A DNA stretch of 64,000 nt from Schauerella aestuarii (GCF_009866805.1 NZ_SIZW01000042.1:682001-746000), one strand, 5' to 3'; shown: positions 53,338 through 62,382, numbered from the stretch's first letter. The notes: a model not told the origin generated them from the sequence alone. A program made the numbers and translations.

Positions 53338-53508
53338 GTGTATCTGCTCCTGATCGTTGTTATGAATCGATACGCCGGGTGTTGCCTGCCACTTTTACTG
53401 AGCGGCGCATCGGTAAAACCAATTTATGACACCCACCCTACAGCGACCTGAAATGCCCGGTGCCCCTGTGGCATTCGCGACCGCAAGACCTTCGTGGCAT
53501 GATGGCGT

Positions 53509-54123
53509 ATGGAAACGCTCCCGCTTTTTCCCCTCAGCAGCGCCCTCTTCCCCGCCGGTGTGATGCACTTGCGGATTTTCGAGGTGCGCTATCTCGACAT
53601 GATCCGGCGCTGCATCGCCGAAGACGGCACCTTCGGCGTGGTGCCGCTCATCAGCGGTCGCGAAGTGCGGGTGCCAGAATCCAGCGAGACGTTTGCCTCG
53701 GTGGGCACCCGGGCGCGCATCGAGAAATGGGAAGCGCCCATGCCGGCGCTGCTTGAGATCCGCTGTGTGGGCACCACCCGTTTTCGGCTGACGTCCCACG
53801 AACAAGGACCGTATGGTCTGTGGATGGGCGAAGTGATCGACATGATCGATGCGCCCCCGCAAGAGATCCCCGAATCGCTGCAGTCGGCCGCCAATGCGCT
53901 CGGCAAGTTCATCGCCTCGTTGCAGCAGGATGGCGTATCGGCGGCGCAGATGCCGATTGCGCCGCCCTTCAGGCTGGACGAAGCGGGATGGGTGGCGGAT
54001 CGCTGGAGCGAGCTGCTGCCGCTGCCTTCCAGCGAGCAGGAGCGATTGCTGTCGATGGAGGATCCCGTCGCACGGCTCGAAAGGATTCAGACCTATCTGG
54101 CCGACGGGCCGGCGTCGCTGTAG
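53509..54123 (+). CDS. Lon N-terminal-domain (substrate-binding, PUA-like) protein
   Basis: A 204-residue protein consisting of the LON substrate-binding domain alone. METLPLFPLSSALFPAGVMHLRIFE and RYLDMIRRCI at the start, DGTFGVVPLI and EIRCVGTTRFRL later, are the usual signature. No AAA ATPase or protease domain follows, so it is not a Lon protease. Stand-alone members occur widely in betaproteobacteria and are poorly characterised; binding of unfolded peptides is a guess. The AlaE exporter gene begins 20 bp after its stop. Confidence 0.9.
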   Translation: METLPLFPLSSALFPAGVMHLRIFEVRYLDMIRRCIAEDGTFGVVPLISGREVRVPESSETFASVGTRARIEKWEAPMPALLEIRCVGTTRFRLTSHEQGPYGLWMGEVIDMIDAPPQEIPESLQSAANALGKFIASLQQDGVSAAQMPIAPPFRLDEAGWVADRWSELLPLPSSEQERLLSMEDPVARLERIQTYLADGPASL

Positions 54124-54143
54124 ACGCCGCGAAGGCCTGTGGC

Positions 54144-54608
54144 ATGACATCCAATTCCGATCAGTCGAATCAATCGCGCCGTGCTTTCATTGCGGACACG
54201 TCCGCACTTATCATCTTCTTCACCACCACCGGCATCATCAATGAGCGGTTTATCGTGGGGATGACGTGGGAACAGGTGCTTCATGCGCGGTTGCTTGGCG
54301 CCGCACTGATGATTCCAGTGGGGCGGCCTTATGGCGTCTGGCGCGACTTCCTCATGCGCCGGGCGAAGCCCAACCGCATGTCGCAACTGCTCTACGACAG
54401 TCTGGCGCTCGTCAGCTTTCAGGTTCCGATTTACGCGGCAATCATTGCCATCAGCGGCGCGTCGGGACGAGGCTTGCTGCTGGGCGTGCTGAGCGCGGCC
54501 GTCATGATGCTCGTGCTGGGTCGCCCGTACGGCGCGTTCCTTAACGCGGTGCGACGCCTGTTCGGTTTGCCGCCGGGTGGTGCCAAGCCCATGAGCTTGA
54601 ATACTTGA
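54144..54608 (+). CDS. alaE: L-alanine exporter AlaE
   Basis: A 154-residue inner-membrane protein close in length to E. coli AlaE (149). Matches by eye include ADTSALIIFFTTTGIINERFI against the E. coli ADTFAMVVYC region, GMTWEQVLHARL, RPYGVWRDFLMR, FQVPIYAAI and a second GRPYGAFLNAVRRLF. Four hydrophobic segments are visible. It exports excess L-alanine. I chose ATG 54144 because a longer in-frame extension from 53820 would overlap the preceding gene over most of its length. Confidence 0.9.
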   Translation: MTSNSDQSNQSRRAFIADTSALIIFFTTTGIINERFIVGMTWEQVLHARLLGAALMIPVGRPYGVWRDFLMRRAKPNRMSQLLYDSLALVSFQVPIYAAIIAISGASGRGLLLGVLSAAVMMLVLGRPYGAFLNAVRRLFGLPPGGAKPMSLNT

Positions 54609-54705
54609 CGTACGCGCCTTATCGATCGCGAAGCATCGCGGAGCAGCTTGGCCGCAATGACCGGCCCGAAATAGCGCGCTATGTGGTAGCCGCCGATACC
54701 GTCTT

Positions 54706-55455
54706 TCACACCGAGCAGCCCATGCTGCGTGAGACCGTCTCTGCACAGGTCGTGACATCAGGCGCGAACGCTTTCATCTGCTTCGGCGACAACCGTTCGA
54801 GCGGCCCCGATATCCCGACGGCGGCGACCACATGTCCAAGACTATTGAAGATCGGCACGGCGACGCCGCCCACGCCCGCGCGCCACTCGCCCCGGTTGAT
54901 GGCATACCCCAAACGCACAGCCTTCTTGAGGTCGTCGCGAATGGCTGCAACGGTGATCAACGTGGCCGGCGTGTGCTGCACGAGCTCGCCCGCATACCGC
55001 TCCAGATAACTCTCTGGCTGGTATGCCAGCAAAGCCTTCCCCGTCGCCACGGCATACGCAGGCCCGCGCCCCCCGACCATCGAGTAGGCACGAATGGGCT
55101 GTGCGCTGTCGATCTTCTCGATATACACCACATCGAGTCCGTCGAGCACGGATAGATGTACCGTTTCGCCAGTCTTGTCGGCCAGGATCCGCATTGCCGG
55201 CAGTGCCAGCCGGCGGACGTCGACCTGGGCGAGCTGGCGCCCCGCCATTTCAAACAAGCGGACCGACCCGCGATACCAGCCCGTTTCCTCATCCTTGACC
55301 ACATAGCCGGCATGAATCAGGGTCTGCAGGGTGCGGTGCGTGTTGCTGCGTGTCAGCCCCACCCGCGCCGCGAGTTCATCGATGGTTCTGGGCTGGCGTT
55401 CGACGTCGGTTACGGCCTCGAGCACCATGAGACCCTTGAGCAAGGTTTTATCCAT
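54706..55455 (-). CDS. IclR-family transcriptional regulator
   Basis: A 249-residue regulator. The N-terminal winged helix-turn-helix reads TIDELAARVGLTRSNTHRTLQ (residues about 22-42) with the usual LKGLMVLEAV before it; the effector-binding domain follows (KTGETVHLSVLDGLDVVYIEK). ATG 55455 is chosen, since further upstream in-frame residues do not resemble IclR proteins. It lies 64 bp after the thiol dioxygenase gene at the end of a long catabolic run on the same strand and is the obvious candidate regulator of it. Confidence 0.92.
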   Translation of the reverse strand: MDKTLLKGLMVLEAVTDVERQPRTIDELAARVGLTRSNTHRTLQTLIHAGYVVKDEETGWYRGSVRLFEMAGRQLAQVDVRRLALPAMRILADKTGETVHLSVLDGLDVVYIEKIDSAQPIRAYSMVGGRGPAYAVATGKALLAYQPESYLERYAGELVQHTPATLITVAAIRDDLKKAVRLGYAINRGEWRAGVGGVAVPIFNSLGHVVAAVGISGPLERLSPKQMKAFAPDVTTCAETVSRSMGCSV

Positions 55456-55519
55456 GGTGTGTCCTCTATTCGGGAGATGGGCGATAGTAACGCACGCGTC
55501 CGGGGCCGATCGCCCAACG

Positions 55520-56104
55520 CTAACCGCTCGAGCGGTCCCATAGATTGGGCACATCCTGCGACGAATATCCCGAGATGAAGGGCTTGGCCGCGCCAGTGGC
55601 GGGATCGTAGACGTGGCGTGCGATCGCGCCGATATTTCCGCCGTAAAGGTGCACGCTGATCGAGGTGCGATCCGCAAAGGCATTGGCGACCTGATGCACG
55701 TCGCCCTCGGCCGGCAGCAGGATATCCACGTCGCCTGGCTCCAGGCGGGTCAACGACCCATCCGCCTCGAACCCCCGACCTCGGCGTACGAAACGCTGCC
55801 CGGTTTCCGCGCCGCGCAGCATGCCAACGTACCCCCAGACGCCGTGATCGTGCACCGGCGTGCGCTGCCCCGGGCCCCACACAAAACTGACCAGCGAAAA
55901 TCGCTCGAGCGGATCGCAGTGCAGAAGGTGCTGCTGATACCGCTCTGGATCCGACCGGGTGCAGGATTCGGGCAACCAATCATCGTGCGAAACAAGATCG
56001 GTAAACGCGGCCAGGAGCGCATCACTCGGCATGCCATGGGCAGGCGTGGCGTTTATCAGTTTGGTGGCCAACACCACGAATGCTCTGAGTCTTGTGATAT
56101 TCAT
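55520..56104 (-). CDS. Cysteine-dioxygenase-family thiol dioxygenase
   Basis: A 194-residue cupin that should oxidise a thiol to a sulfinate with O2 and Fe(II). Iron ligands are in PVHDHGVWG (two histidines) and VHQVAN (third). A Gln pair in ERYQQHLLH lies about 27 residues before the first ligand, where 3-mercaptopropionate dioxygenases have Gln and true cysteine dioxygenases have Arg; this leans toward a 3-mercaptopropionate or broad thiol substrate. ATG 56104 is used; the longer frame runs into the next gene. Its start is 20 bp after the acrylyl-CoA-reductase-like gene, so it belongs to the acyl-CoA operon. Confidence 0.85.
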   Translation of the reverse strand: MNITRLRAFVVLATKLINATPAHGMPSDALLAAFTDLVSHDDWLPESCTRSDPERYQQHLLHCDPLERFSLVSFVWGPGQRTPVHDHGVWGYVGMLRGAETGQRFVRRGRGFEADGSLTRLEPGDVDILLPAEGDVHQVANAFADRTSISVHLYGGNIGAIARHVYDPATGAAKPFISGYSSQDVPNLWDRSSG

Positions 56105-56123
56105 GATCCCGCTCCAACGTGGG

Positions 56124-57107
56124 CTAATCGATACGCACCAATACGCGCCCCTGTGGCAAACGCCCGGCCAGAAGCGGCTCGGCGTGCGCTGCGGCATCTT
56201 CCAGACCGACTTCCTGCGCCATGGTGTCGATGATCTCCGTGGGCAAGCTTCTAGCCAGTTCTTCCCAAGCCTGCCGCCGAACGTCCATCGGGGCGTAAAC
56301 GCTATCCACACCCGCAAGCGTTACACCACGCAAAATGAAGGGGGCCACCGAACTGGGGAAATCCATGCCTTGCGCCAGCCCACACGCCGCTGCCACGCCG
56401 CCATACTTCATGGCGGCGCACGCATTGGCCAGCGTATGGCTGCCCACACTGTCGACCACGCCTGCCCAAGCTTCCTTTTGAAGGGGTTTGCCTGCTTCAC
56501 TCAGGGTAGCGCGGTCCACGATCCGGTGTGCACCCAGCGCCAGCAATCGCTCGTGCGCGTCGCTGCGTCCGGTGGACGCGACGACCTCATAGCCACGGCG
56601 TGCGAGCAATGTGATGGCCGTGCTGCCCACGCCACCATTCGCCCCGGTGACAAGAACCGGTCCACGCTCGGGCGTCAGACCCAGTTGCTCCAGCCGCAGC
56701 ACGCAAAGCATTGCGGTGTATCCCGCCGTACCAAGGGTCATTGCACTGCGCGCATTCATTCCTTCGGGAAGACGTTGCAGCCATTTTGCGGAAACGCGCG
56801 CGCGTTGCGCCAGCCCGCCCCAATGCGTCTCACCTACGCCCCAGCCATTGAGCAACACTGCGTCGCCTGCCTTGAAGTCAGGCGCGGATGACGCCTCCAC
56901 CACCCCGGCGAAATCGATGCCGGGCACCATCGGAAATTGGCGCACAACGGGCGCACGGCCCGTGATGGCGAGCGCGTCCTTGTAATTGAGCGTGCTGTAC
57001 TGCACGCGCACGGTGACGTCACCTTCCGGTAATCGCTCCTCGTCGAGCTCGGTAACGGCAGCGTGCGTGACTTTGTCTTGCTGGGTCAACAGCAATGCTT
57101 TGAACAT
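56124..57107 (-). CDS. acuI: Acrylyl-CoA reductase-like MDR-family oxidoreductase
   Basis: A 327-residue zinc-free medium-chain dehydrogenase of the AcuI/YhdH family, which reduces acrylyl-CoA to propionyl-CoA with NADPH. MFKALLLTQQDKVT at the start, STLNYKDALAITG, PMVPGIDFAGVV, the cofactor motif VTGANGGVGSTA and ALGAHRIVDR fit this family. ATG 57107 begins at the usual family N-terminus. It lies between enoyl-CoA hydratase (22 bp) and the thiol dioxygenase (20 bp), so it should act on an unsaturated CoA ester of this pathway. Exact substrate is inferred. Confidence 0.85.
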   Translation of the reverse strand: MFKALLLTQQDKVTHAAVTELDEERLPEGDVTVRVQYSTLNYKDALAITGRAPVVRQFPMVPGIDFAGVVEASSAPDFKAGDAVLLNGWGVGETHWGGLAQRARVSAKWLQRLPEGMNARSAMTLGTAGYTAMLCVLRLEQLGLTPERGPVLVTGANGGVGSTAITLLARRGYEVVASTGRSDAHERLLALGAHRIVDRATLSEAGKPLQKEAWAGVVDSVGSHTLANACAAMKYGGVAAACGLAQGMDFPSSVAPFILRGVTLAGVDSVYAPMDVRRQAWEELARSLPTEIIDTMAQEVGLEDAAAHAEPLLAGRLPQGRVLVRID

Positions 57108-57129
57108 GTCTATCCTTTGATTAGGGGGT

Positions 57130-57888
57130 TCACGCGCCCTTGAATTGCGGCGTCCGCTTTTGCTTGAAGCTGGCAAGGCCTTCCTGAAAATCCTCGCTGC
57201 GAAACACGCGTTCGTTCTCACGCCAGGCATGGCCGGCCGTTTCCACAGGGCTTTGCGGAATCGTGGCTGCAGCAAGCCGCTTGAGCATGCCCATCACCAA
57301 CGGTGCGTTGCCGGCCAGGCGGCGGGCCATGACCATCGCAGCCTCCATGTGCTGGCCTGGCGGTACGATGCGGTTGGCAAAACCCACTTGATAAGCACGC
57401 TCCGCGGTGATCACCTCGCCCAGCAGCATCAATTCCATCGCGATCTTGTGCGGCACGCGCGCAGCCAGCGACGCGATCATCCCGCCCGCAAATCCCAGCT
57501 TCGCTTCTGGATAGGTGAACTTGGCGTCCTCGGTCACCACACACAGGTCGCACATCAACACCAGTACCATGGCCCCGCCCACGCACCATCCACTGACCGC
57601 GGCGATAAGTGGCTTGTCCAGCGCGATCCCCACCCCCGGCGTAAAGCTGCGATAGTCGGGCGGCGCCTCCGAATGCATGTCCTTGCCCGCGGAAAATGCC
57701 TTGCTGCCTGTGCCGGTGAGAATGCCCACACGGTCGACCTCGCTTTCGTTCAGTCGCCTGAACGCGCGCGCCAGCCCCGCCTCCACCTCGGGCCCGATCG
57801 CATTCATGCGGTCCGGCCGATTGATCGAAATGATTGCAACGCCATCGCGTGATTCGTAGGTGACGGCATCGTTGACGGTATCGTTCAT
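57130..57888 (-). CDS. Enoyl-CoA hydratase/isomerase-family protein
   Basis: A 252-residue crotonase-fold protein. Features: AIISINRPDRMNAIGPEVEAGL near the start, SAGKDMHSEAPP in the oxyanion region, AAVSGWCVGGAMVLVLMCDL, and EAKLGFAGGMIASLAARV. It hydrates or isomerises an enoyl-CoA in the pathway between the CoA ligase upstream and the acrylyl-CoA-reductase-like enzyme downstream. Its ATG overlaps the stop of the ligase gene by four bases, so synthesis is coupled. Confidence 0.9.
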   Translation of the reverse strand: MNDTVNDAVTYESRDGVAIISINRPDRMNAIGPEVEAGLARAFRRLNESEVDRVGILTGTGSKAFSAGKDMHSEAPPDYRSFTPGVGIALDKPLIAAVSGWCVGGAMVLVLMCDLCVVTEDAKFTYPEAKLGFAGGMIASLAARVPHKIAMELMLLGEVITAERAYQVGFANRIVPPGQHMEAAMVMARRLAGNAPLVMGMLKRLAAATIPQSPVETAGHAWRENERVFRSEDFQEGLASFKQKRTPQFKGA

Positions 57889-59384
57889 GAAAGTTCTCCT
57901 ATGAGTTGTCGAAGCTGCTGCTTGAGCACCTTGCCATTGGGTGCCACGGGCAACGCCGCCACGAACACAAAACGTGTCGGTCGCTTGTAGGGCGAGAGCC
58001 GCGTCTTCAAGTAGTCCTGCAAGGCGGCAACCAGCGTGTGCGTCTCACCGGCGGGTTCGATCACAGCCACAATTTCCTCGTTGCCTTCGATCGCATATCC
58101 AATTACCGCCGCAAGTCGAACGCCAATATGGCCGTTCAACGCCATTTCCACTTCCAGCGGTGAAACATTGAAGCCCGACCTGATGATCAGGTCCTTGGTG
58201 CGTCCTGCGATATGCACGCGTCCGTCCGAGTCCTGGCGAGCCAGGTCCTCGGTATTGAACCAACCGTCCGGCCCAAATGCGCGCGCGGTCTGCTCGGGCG
58301 CGCGGTAATACCCGTTTGCCACGTGCGGCCCCCTCACCCAGAGCTCGCCTGTGTCGCCTGCCGTGACCCGTTTTCCTTGTGCATCGAGGATGCGGATGTC
58401 CACACCCGGCGTCGGCGGGCCCACACTGCAATCGGCGACGTCCTCATCGAGGCGTGTCCAGCACGTGCCCGATGCCTCCGTCAGTCCGTAGCCGTTGTGT
58501 AGCGGCATTCCGAATGCCGCCTCGACTCTCTTTTTGAGCGACGGATCGAGCGGTGCCCCGCCTACCGCTATGAAGCGCAACGATGGTCCTGGTCGTTCCG
58601 CCGCGGGCGCGTCCTGAATCAGCCGCGCGAACATCGCTGGCGCCCCTTGCAGAATGGTGATGCCCTCCTGACGTAACGCCGCCAGGCAATGCGCCGCAGC
58701 AAAGCGCGCCACCAACCGCAGGTGCGCCCCGGATGACAAGGCCCCGATCAGCCCGGAGGACAGCCCCATCACATGGGTGATCGGCAGCACGCCGTAAACC
58801 CGGTCGTTGGGCGTGACGCGGCGCAACGCCTGCATGGTGTGACCGATGTGCAGGAGATTGCCATGGGTCAGCATTACGCCCTTGGGGGTGCCGGTGCTGC
58901 CCGTGGTGTAAATCAGGGCGGCGACCTGCCGAGTCGATTCTTCGTGTGCGACTTCGATCGTCACGTCGTCCAGTGGCCCAAGTGCCACTGGTCCGAACGG
59001 GGTGGCCACGTGCTCGGCAGCGTGACGGTCGGCGTGAGCCGCTGCATCGGGAGAATGATCGAGCACGAATACGACGCGACGCGGTTGCGCAAGCCCGAGG
59101 ATCGCGTCCACCTCGGCCGGTGCACGGCGCGCGTTTTCAAGCACCGCCCAAGCATCCAGGCCACCGGCGGCGAGAATCAACGCCGCCAGTGCCAGGCTGT
59201 TCTCCCCAACAAGTGCGACGCGATCGCCGGCTCGGATGCCCCAATCTTGAAGCGCGCTCGACGCCTGCACCACTTGCGCCTGCAACTGCGCGTAGGTCCA
59301 GGTCGTCTCGCCTGCCGAGAGTGCAGGAGCGTGTGGGGTACGTTGCACCCAATCGGAGATGCAATCGGCCAGGCGGCTCGCCAT
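57885..59384 (-). CDS. Acyl-CoA synthetase (AMP-forming)
   Basis: A 499-residue ANL-superfamily ligase. The P-loop IYTTGSTGTPKGVMLTHGN is clear, followed by HNGYGLTEASGTCW, WFNTEDLARQDSDG and the final catalytic lysine in NGKVLKQQL. It activates a carboxylic acid to its CoA thioester for the hydratase next to it. ATG 59384 is chosen; upstream in-frame residues overlap the Bug gene. It follows that Bug gene by 14 bp, which suggests that the imported acid is its substrate. Confidence 0.92.
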   Translation of the reverse strand: MASRLADCISDWVQRTPHAPALSAGETTWTYAQLQAQVVQASSALQDWGIRAGDRVALVGENSLALAALILAAGGLDAWAVLENARRAPAEVDAILGLAQPRRVVFVLDHSPDAAAHADRHAAEHVATPFGPVALGPLDDVTIEVAHEESTRQVAALIYTTGSTGTPKGVMLTHGNLLHIGHTMQALRRVTPNDRVYGVLPITHVMGLSSGLIGALSSGAHLRLVARFAAAHCLAALRQEGITILQGAPAMFARLIQDAPAAERPGPSLRFIAVGGAPLDPSLKKRVEAAFGMPLHNGYGLTEASGTCWTRLDEDVADCSVGPPTPGVDIRILDAQGKRVTAGDTGELWVRGPHVANGYYRAPEQTARAFGPDGWFNTEDLARQDSDGRVHIAGRTKDLIIRSGFNVSPLEVEMALNGHIGVRLAAVIGYAIEGNEEIVAVIEPAGETHTLVAALQDYLKTRLSPYKRPTRFVFVAALPVAPNGKVLKQQLRQLIGELS

Positions 59385-59398
59385 GATGGTCTCCACGA

Positions 59399-60379
59399 TC
59401 ACTGAGGCTTGATGCCAGCCTGATTGACGATTTCCTGCCACCGCCCCATCTCCGCATCCACATATTGCTTGAACTGCGTGGGCGATGTGCCTACCGGCTC
59501 CGCGCCCAGCGATGTCAGCACGCGTCTCACCTCGTCGGTCTTCAACATGCCGGCGATCTCTTCGCTGATGCGTGTGATGACGGCCGGTGAGGTGCCTGCC
59601 GGCGCCCAGATGCCATACCACGCGGTGACGTCGTAGCCGGGCAGCGTCTCGCCGATCGCAGGCACATCGGGAAGAAACGAAGAGCGCTTGGGCGTCGTGA
59701 CACCCAAGGCCCTCACCTGGCCCGACGTAATGAACGGCAGCGCCTCATTGGCGAAAAGCACCTGCGCCTGCCCGCCGATCACCGACTGAATCGCTTCCGC
59801 GCCGCTCTTGAACGGCACATTGACGATCTGTGTGCCCGAAAGGATCCTGAACAGCTCGCAGGATAGATACGGCGACGATCCAATGCCCGACGTGGCGCAA
59901 CTCAAGCTCTCGGGCTTGTCCTTGGCAAGCTTGACGAGCTCTCCCACGGTTTTGGCCGGCACCTTGGTGTTGACGGCAAGATAATTGGGCACCGACACCA
60001 CCTGCGATACCGGCGCAAGATCGCGCCGCAAGTCGTAAAGCGGATCCTTGTAGAAATAGTTGTTGAGCACATTGGAAATACTGCCCAACAGCAACGTGTA
60101 GCCATCGGGCTCGGCGCGTGCCACGAATTGCGATCCCAGCATGCTGCCGGCGCCAGGCTTGTTCTCCACGACCACGGTTTGTTTTAGCGCCACAGACAAC
60201 CGCGCGGCGACGATGCGCCCGAGCGTGTCCGACGCTCCTCCTGCACCGTACGGCACAATCATGCGGATAGGCTTGTCGGCCGGCCAGGCGGCTGCGCCGA
60301 CGGCGGGAAGAACAGCTGCCGCGACGAGCGCCGCCCAGGCGACGACGGCACCGACGCGTTGCGTGGTGGATGTGTTCAT
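59399..60379 (-). CDS. TctC/Bug-family periplasmic solute-binding protein
   Basis: A 326-residue receptor with a Sec signal (VVAWAALVAAAVLPAVGAAA, cut before WPADKP). Bug signatures: IRMIVPYGAGGASDTLGRIV, VVVENKPGAGSMLGSQFVAR and a final VNQAGIKPQ. The ribosome site GGAGACAAAG precedes ATG 60379. It is embedded in the CoA-ligase/enoyl-CoA pathway operon, so a carboxylic acid degraded by that pathway is the likely ligand. No TctAB subunits are encoded nearby. Confidence 0.93.
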   Translation of the reverse strand: MNTSTTQRVGAVVAWAALVAAAVLPAVGAAAWPADKPIRMIVPYGAGGASDTLGRIVAARLSVALKQTVVVENKPGAGSMLGSQFVARAEPDGYTLLLGSISNVLNNYFYKDPLYDLRRDLAPVSQVVSVPNYLAVNTKVPAKTVGELVKLAKDKPESLSCATSGIGSSPYLSCELFRILSGTQIVNVPFKSGAEAIQSVIGGQAQVLFANEALPFITSGQVRALGVTTPKRSSFLPDVPAIGETLPGYDVTAWYGIWAPAGTSPAVITRISEEIAGMLKTDEVRRVLTSLGAEPVGTSPTQFKQYVDAEMGRWQEIVNQAGIKPQ

Positions 60380-60500
60380 CTTTGTCTCCTCGCCGCCTTT
60401 CGTATGATGTGAGGCGGTCATGGTTCACGATCGATTGACGGCCTGCATGGCCGGTGTGCGATGGCCTGATCAGCAGGGCGTCGCCGAAGGCTGGCGGCGC

Positions 60501-60842
60501 CTAGCGCTTGAACTGCCCGAATGCTTCGATCGCTCGTACGGAATACACATAAGCGGCTCCCGCGTTAAGTGCGACGGCCGTGCCGAGCGCCTCGCTGACC
60601 TCCTCGATCGTCGCGCCTGCTTTCTGCGCCGCGGCGGCATGCGAAGAGATGCAGCCATCGCAGCGCGTGGTCACGGCGACGGCCAGCGCAATCAGCTCTC
60701 GCGTCTTGGCATCCAATGCGGTGCCCTTGCCCAAAGCGTCATTCAGTCCACGGTAGGCCGTGACGACGGCAGGGTTGCTCTCGGCGAATGCGCCGGCTGC
60801 CGAGCGCAAGTTGGCGAGTGTGTCTTCCCAATTGTTCATCAT
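60501..60842 (-). CDS. AhpD-like / carboxymuconolactone-decarboxylase-family protein
   Basis: A 113-residue all-helical protein. The redox motif TTRCDGCISSH, with Cys-x-x-Cys and a following histidine, plus RELIALAVAVTTRC are the AhpD signature, so it is more likely a thiol peroxidase-type reductase than a true decarboxylase. Two ATG codons (60842 and 60839) follow GAGGAGA; either may be used. Located between an enolase-superfamily gene and a Bug gene on the same strand. Confidence 0.88.
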   Translation of the reverse strand: MMNNWEDTLANLRSAAGAFAESNPAVVTAYRGLNDALGKGTALDAKTRELIALAVAVTTRCDGCISSHAAAAQKAGATIEEVSEALGTAVALNAGAAYVYSVRAIEAFGQFKR

Positions 60843-60935
60843 GATGTTGTCTCCTCGTTTACTGCGTTGAATCGGCGTTCTGCATTGCAAGCGCTTGGTG
60901 ATCCTCGCGCGCGCATTGCAGAACATCCAGTGAAA

Positions 60936-62138
60936 TCAATGCTTCGGTCGCGGGGCAATCAGACCACCGCCCTTCTTGGGCGGATGCGCGCGCAACGCGT
61001 CTTCGATAGGATCGGTGCCCCAACCCGGACGGTCGGGCACGATGAGATGGCCATCTTCATAAACGGGCGCATGCGTAAACAAAGCGTCGTCCCACTCGAG
61101 ACGATCGATGTCCGTCTCCATGATCCGAAAGTTGGGAACCGCTGCCGCAAAATGCGCATTCATCATGGTGCAGAGATGCCCGTAGAAATTGTGAGGGGCG
61201 ACATTGACTTCGTGAATGTCGGCCAGTTCCGCCATCTTCATGGATTGCCACACCCCGTTCCAGACGGTGTCGATAATGGCGACATCGACCGCTTGATGCG
61301 TAAGGAACGGCAGCAGTTCGCGCCCACCGAAGAGCGTCTCGCAGGAACTGATCGGATGGGCGCTGTGATTACGAATGTAGGCAAGCGCCGCCGGATTGTA
61401 GGAATCGATCTCGACCCAGAAAATGTCGAGATCGGCGATGGCGCGCAGCAGCTTCAGATAGCCTTCGGTCTTGGCGTTGAAATTGAAGTCGATGAGGATG
61501 TCCATGTCTGCACCGGCACCATCGCGCAAGGCCTCGAGGTTATCGCGCACGTTGCGAATGATCCGGCGATCCACGTTCAGCTCCGGGAAAAACGGCGCGG
61601 CAAAACCTGGGCGCCAGGCGTGCGCCGGTCCGTCATCGAAAAGAAAGATATTCGTTTTCAAGGCGGTGAGTCCGCGCTCTCGTGCCTCGGCGCCCATCGC
61701 TTTCACACCCGCAAGATCGGTGACGGCAGGCTTGAAATACTGCGGGTGATTGATGCGCCAAGCCGGGCAATGCGACCAGTACACGCGCAATTTGTCGCGC
61801 ACCTTGCCGCCAAGCAACGCGTGACACGGCACGCCGAGCTGTTTGGCGTGCGCATCCAGTAGTGCGTTCTCCAGCGCGCCGATCCCTTCGGCAACCACGC
61901 CGCCGGCGGCCGGTCGCGTGCGGCTGTAAACGTCAGCGTAGAACGGGTTCTGGCCTGCAAAGGGCTGTCCGACGATGGTCTTCGAAAGCTGTTCGATCAC
62001 CGCCGTCACACCGGGCGAGCCGAAACCCTCGTCGTATTCGCTCCACCCCGTCACCCCTGCATCGGTGCTTACCTTAACGAAATGATAATTGCGCCATCCT
62101 GCGTCGCAGGACAACGTGTCGACTGCCGTGATTCGCAT
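60936..62138 (-). CDS. Enolase-superfamily enzyme (MR/MLE group)
   Basis: A 400-residue enzyme of the mandelate racemase subgroup. Lys-Thr-Asn in LTALKTNIF takes the place of Lys-x-Lys, metal ligands are expected in LIDFNFNAK, FWVEIDS and SSCETLFGG, and VAPHNFYGHL carries the second-face histidine. It likely dehydrates or isomerises a hydroxy or sugar acid. It heads the lower part of the operon and is preceded by a 245-bp region with repeated TTAGGAC boxes. A GGAGACACGG ribosome site is present before the ATG. Confidence 0.87.
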   Translation of the reverse strand: MRITAVDTLSCDAGWRNYHFVKVSTDAGVTGWSEYDEGFGSPGVTAVIEQLSKTIVGQPFAGQNPFYADVYSRTRPAAGGVVAEGIGALENALLDAHAKQLGVPCHALLGGKVRDKLRVYWSHCPAWRINHPQYFKPAVTDLAGVKAMGAEARERGLTALKTNIFLFDDGPAHAWRPGFAAPFFPELNVDRRIIRNVRDNLEALRDGAGADMDILIDFNFNAKTEGYLKLLRAIADLDIFWVEIDSYNPAALAYIRNHSAHPISSCETLFGGRELLPFLTHQAVDVAIIDTVWNGVWQSMKMAELADIHEVNVAPHNFYGHLCTMMNAHFAAAVPNFRIMETDIDRLEWDDALFTHAPVYEDGHLIVPDRPGWGTDPIEDALRAHPPKKGGGLIAPRPKH

Positions 62139-62161
62139 TGCCGTGTCTCCTGATTTTTATT

Positions 62162-62200
62162 AGTCCCATATGTTAGGACTTGTTTTCTTTATTTTAGGAC
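62162..62200. promoter_or_regulatory. Repeated TTAGGAC boxes upstream of the catabolic operon
   Basis: TTAGGAC occurs at 62173-62179 and 62194-62200, 21 bp apart (two helical turns), and AGTCC at 62162-62166 is the mirror image of GGACT at 62176-62180. The boxes lie in AT-rich DNA 25-60 bp before the ATG on the minus strand. Probable operator, perhaps for the IclR protein. The remainder of 62201-62382 shows nothing clear. Confidence 0.5.
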
Positions 62201-62382
62201 AGACAAATCTTATCGGAACATGGCGGTCGTGCAAAGCGAAAAGTGCACCTCGGCTCGACTATTAATCGTTTATATTCAATGCCTTGCAGTGAGTACGGAC
62301 GCACCGAAAGCGCGCTCGCGGCGCGCTTTCGGATACGTGCAACCCCGTCAGGCCAGGGTTGGCGGCCCCATTCGAAACGAGG

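Noticed and set aside
60420-61862. 480-residue plus-strand frame
   Set aside because: Antisense to the AhpD-like and enolase-superfamily genes; no recognisable motif.
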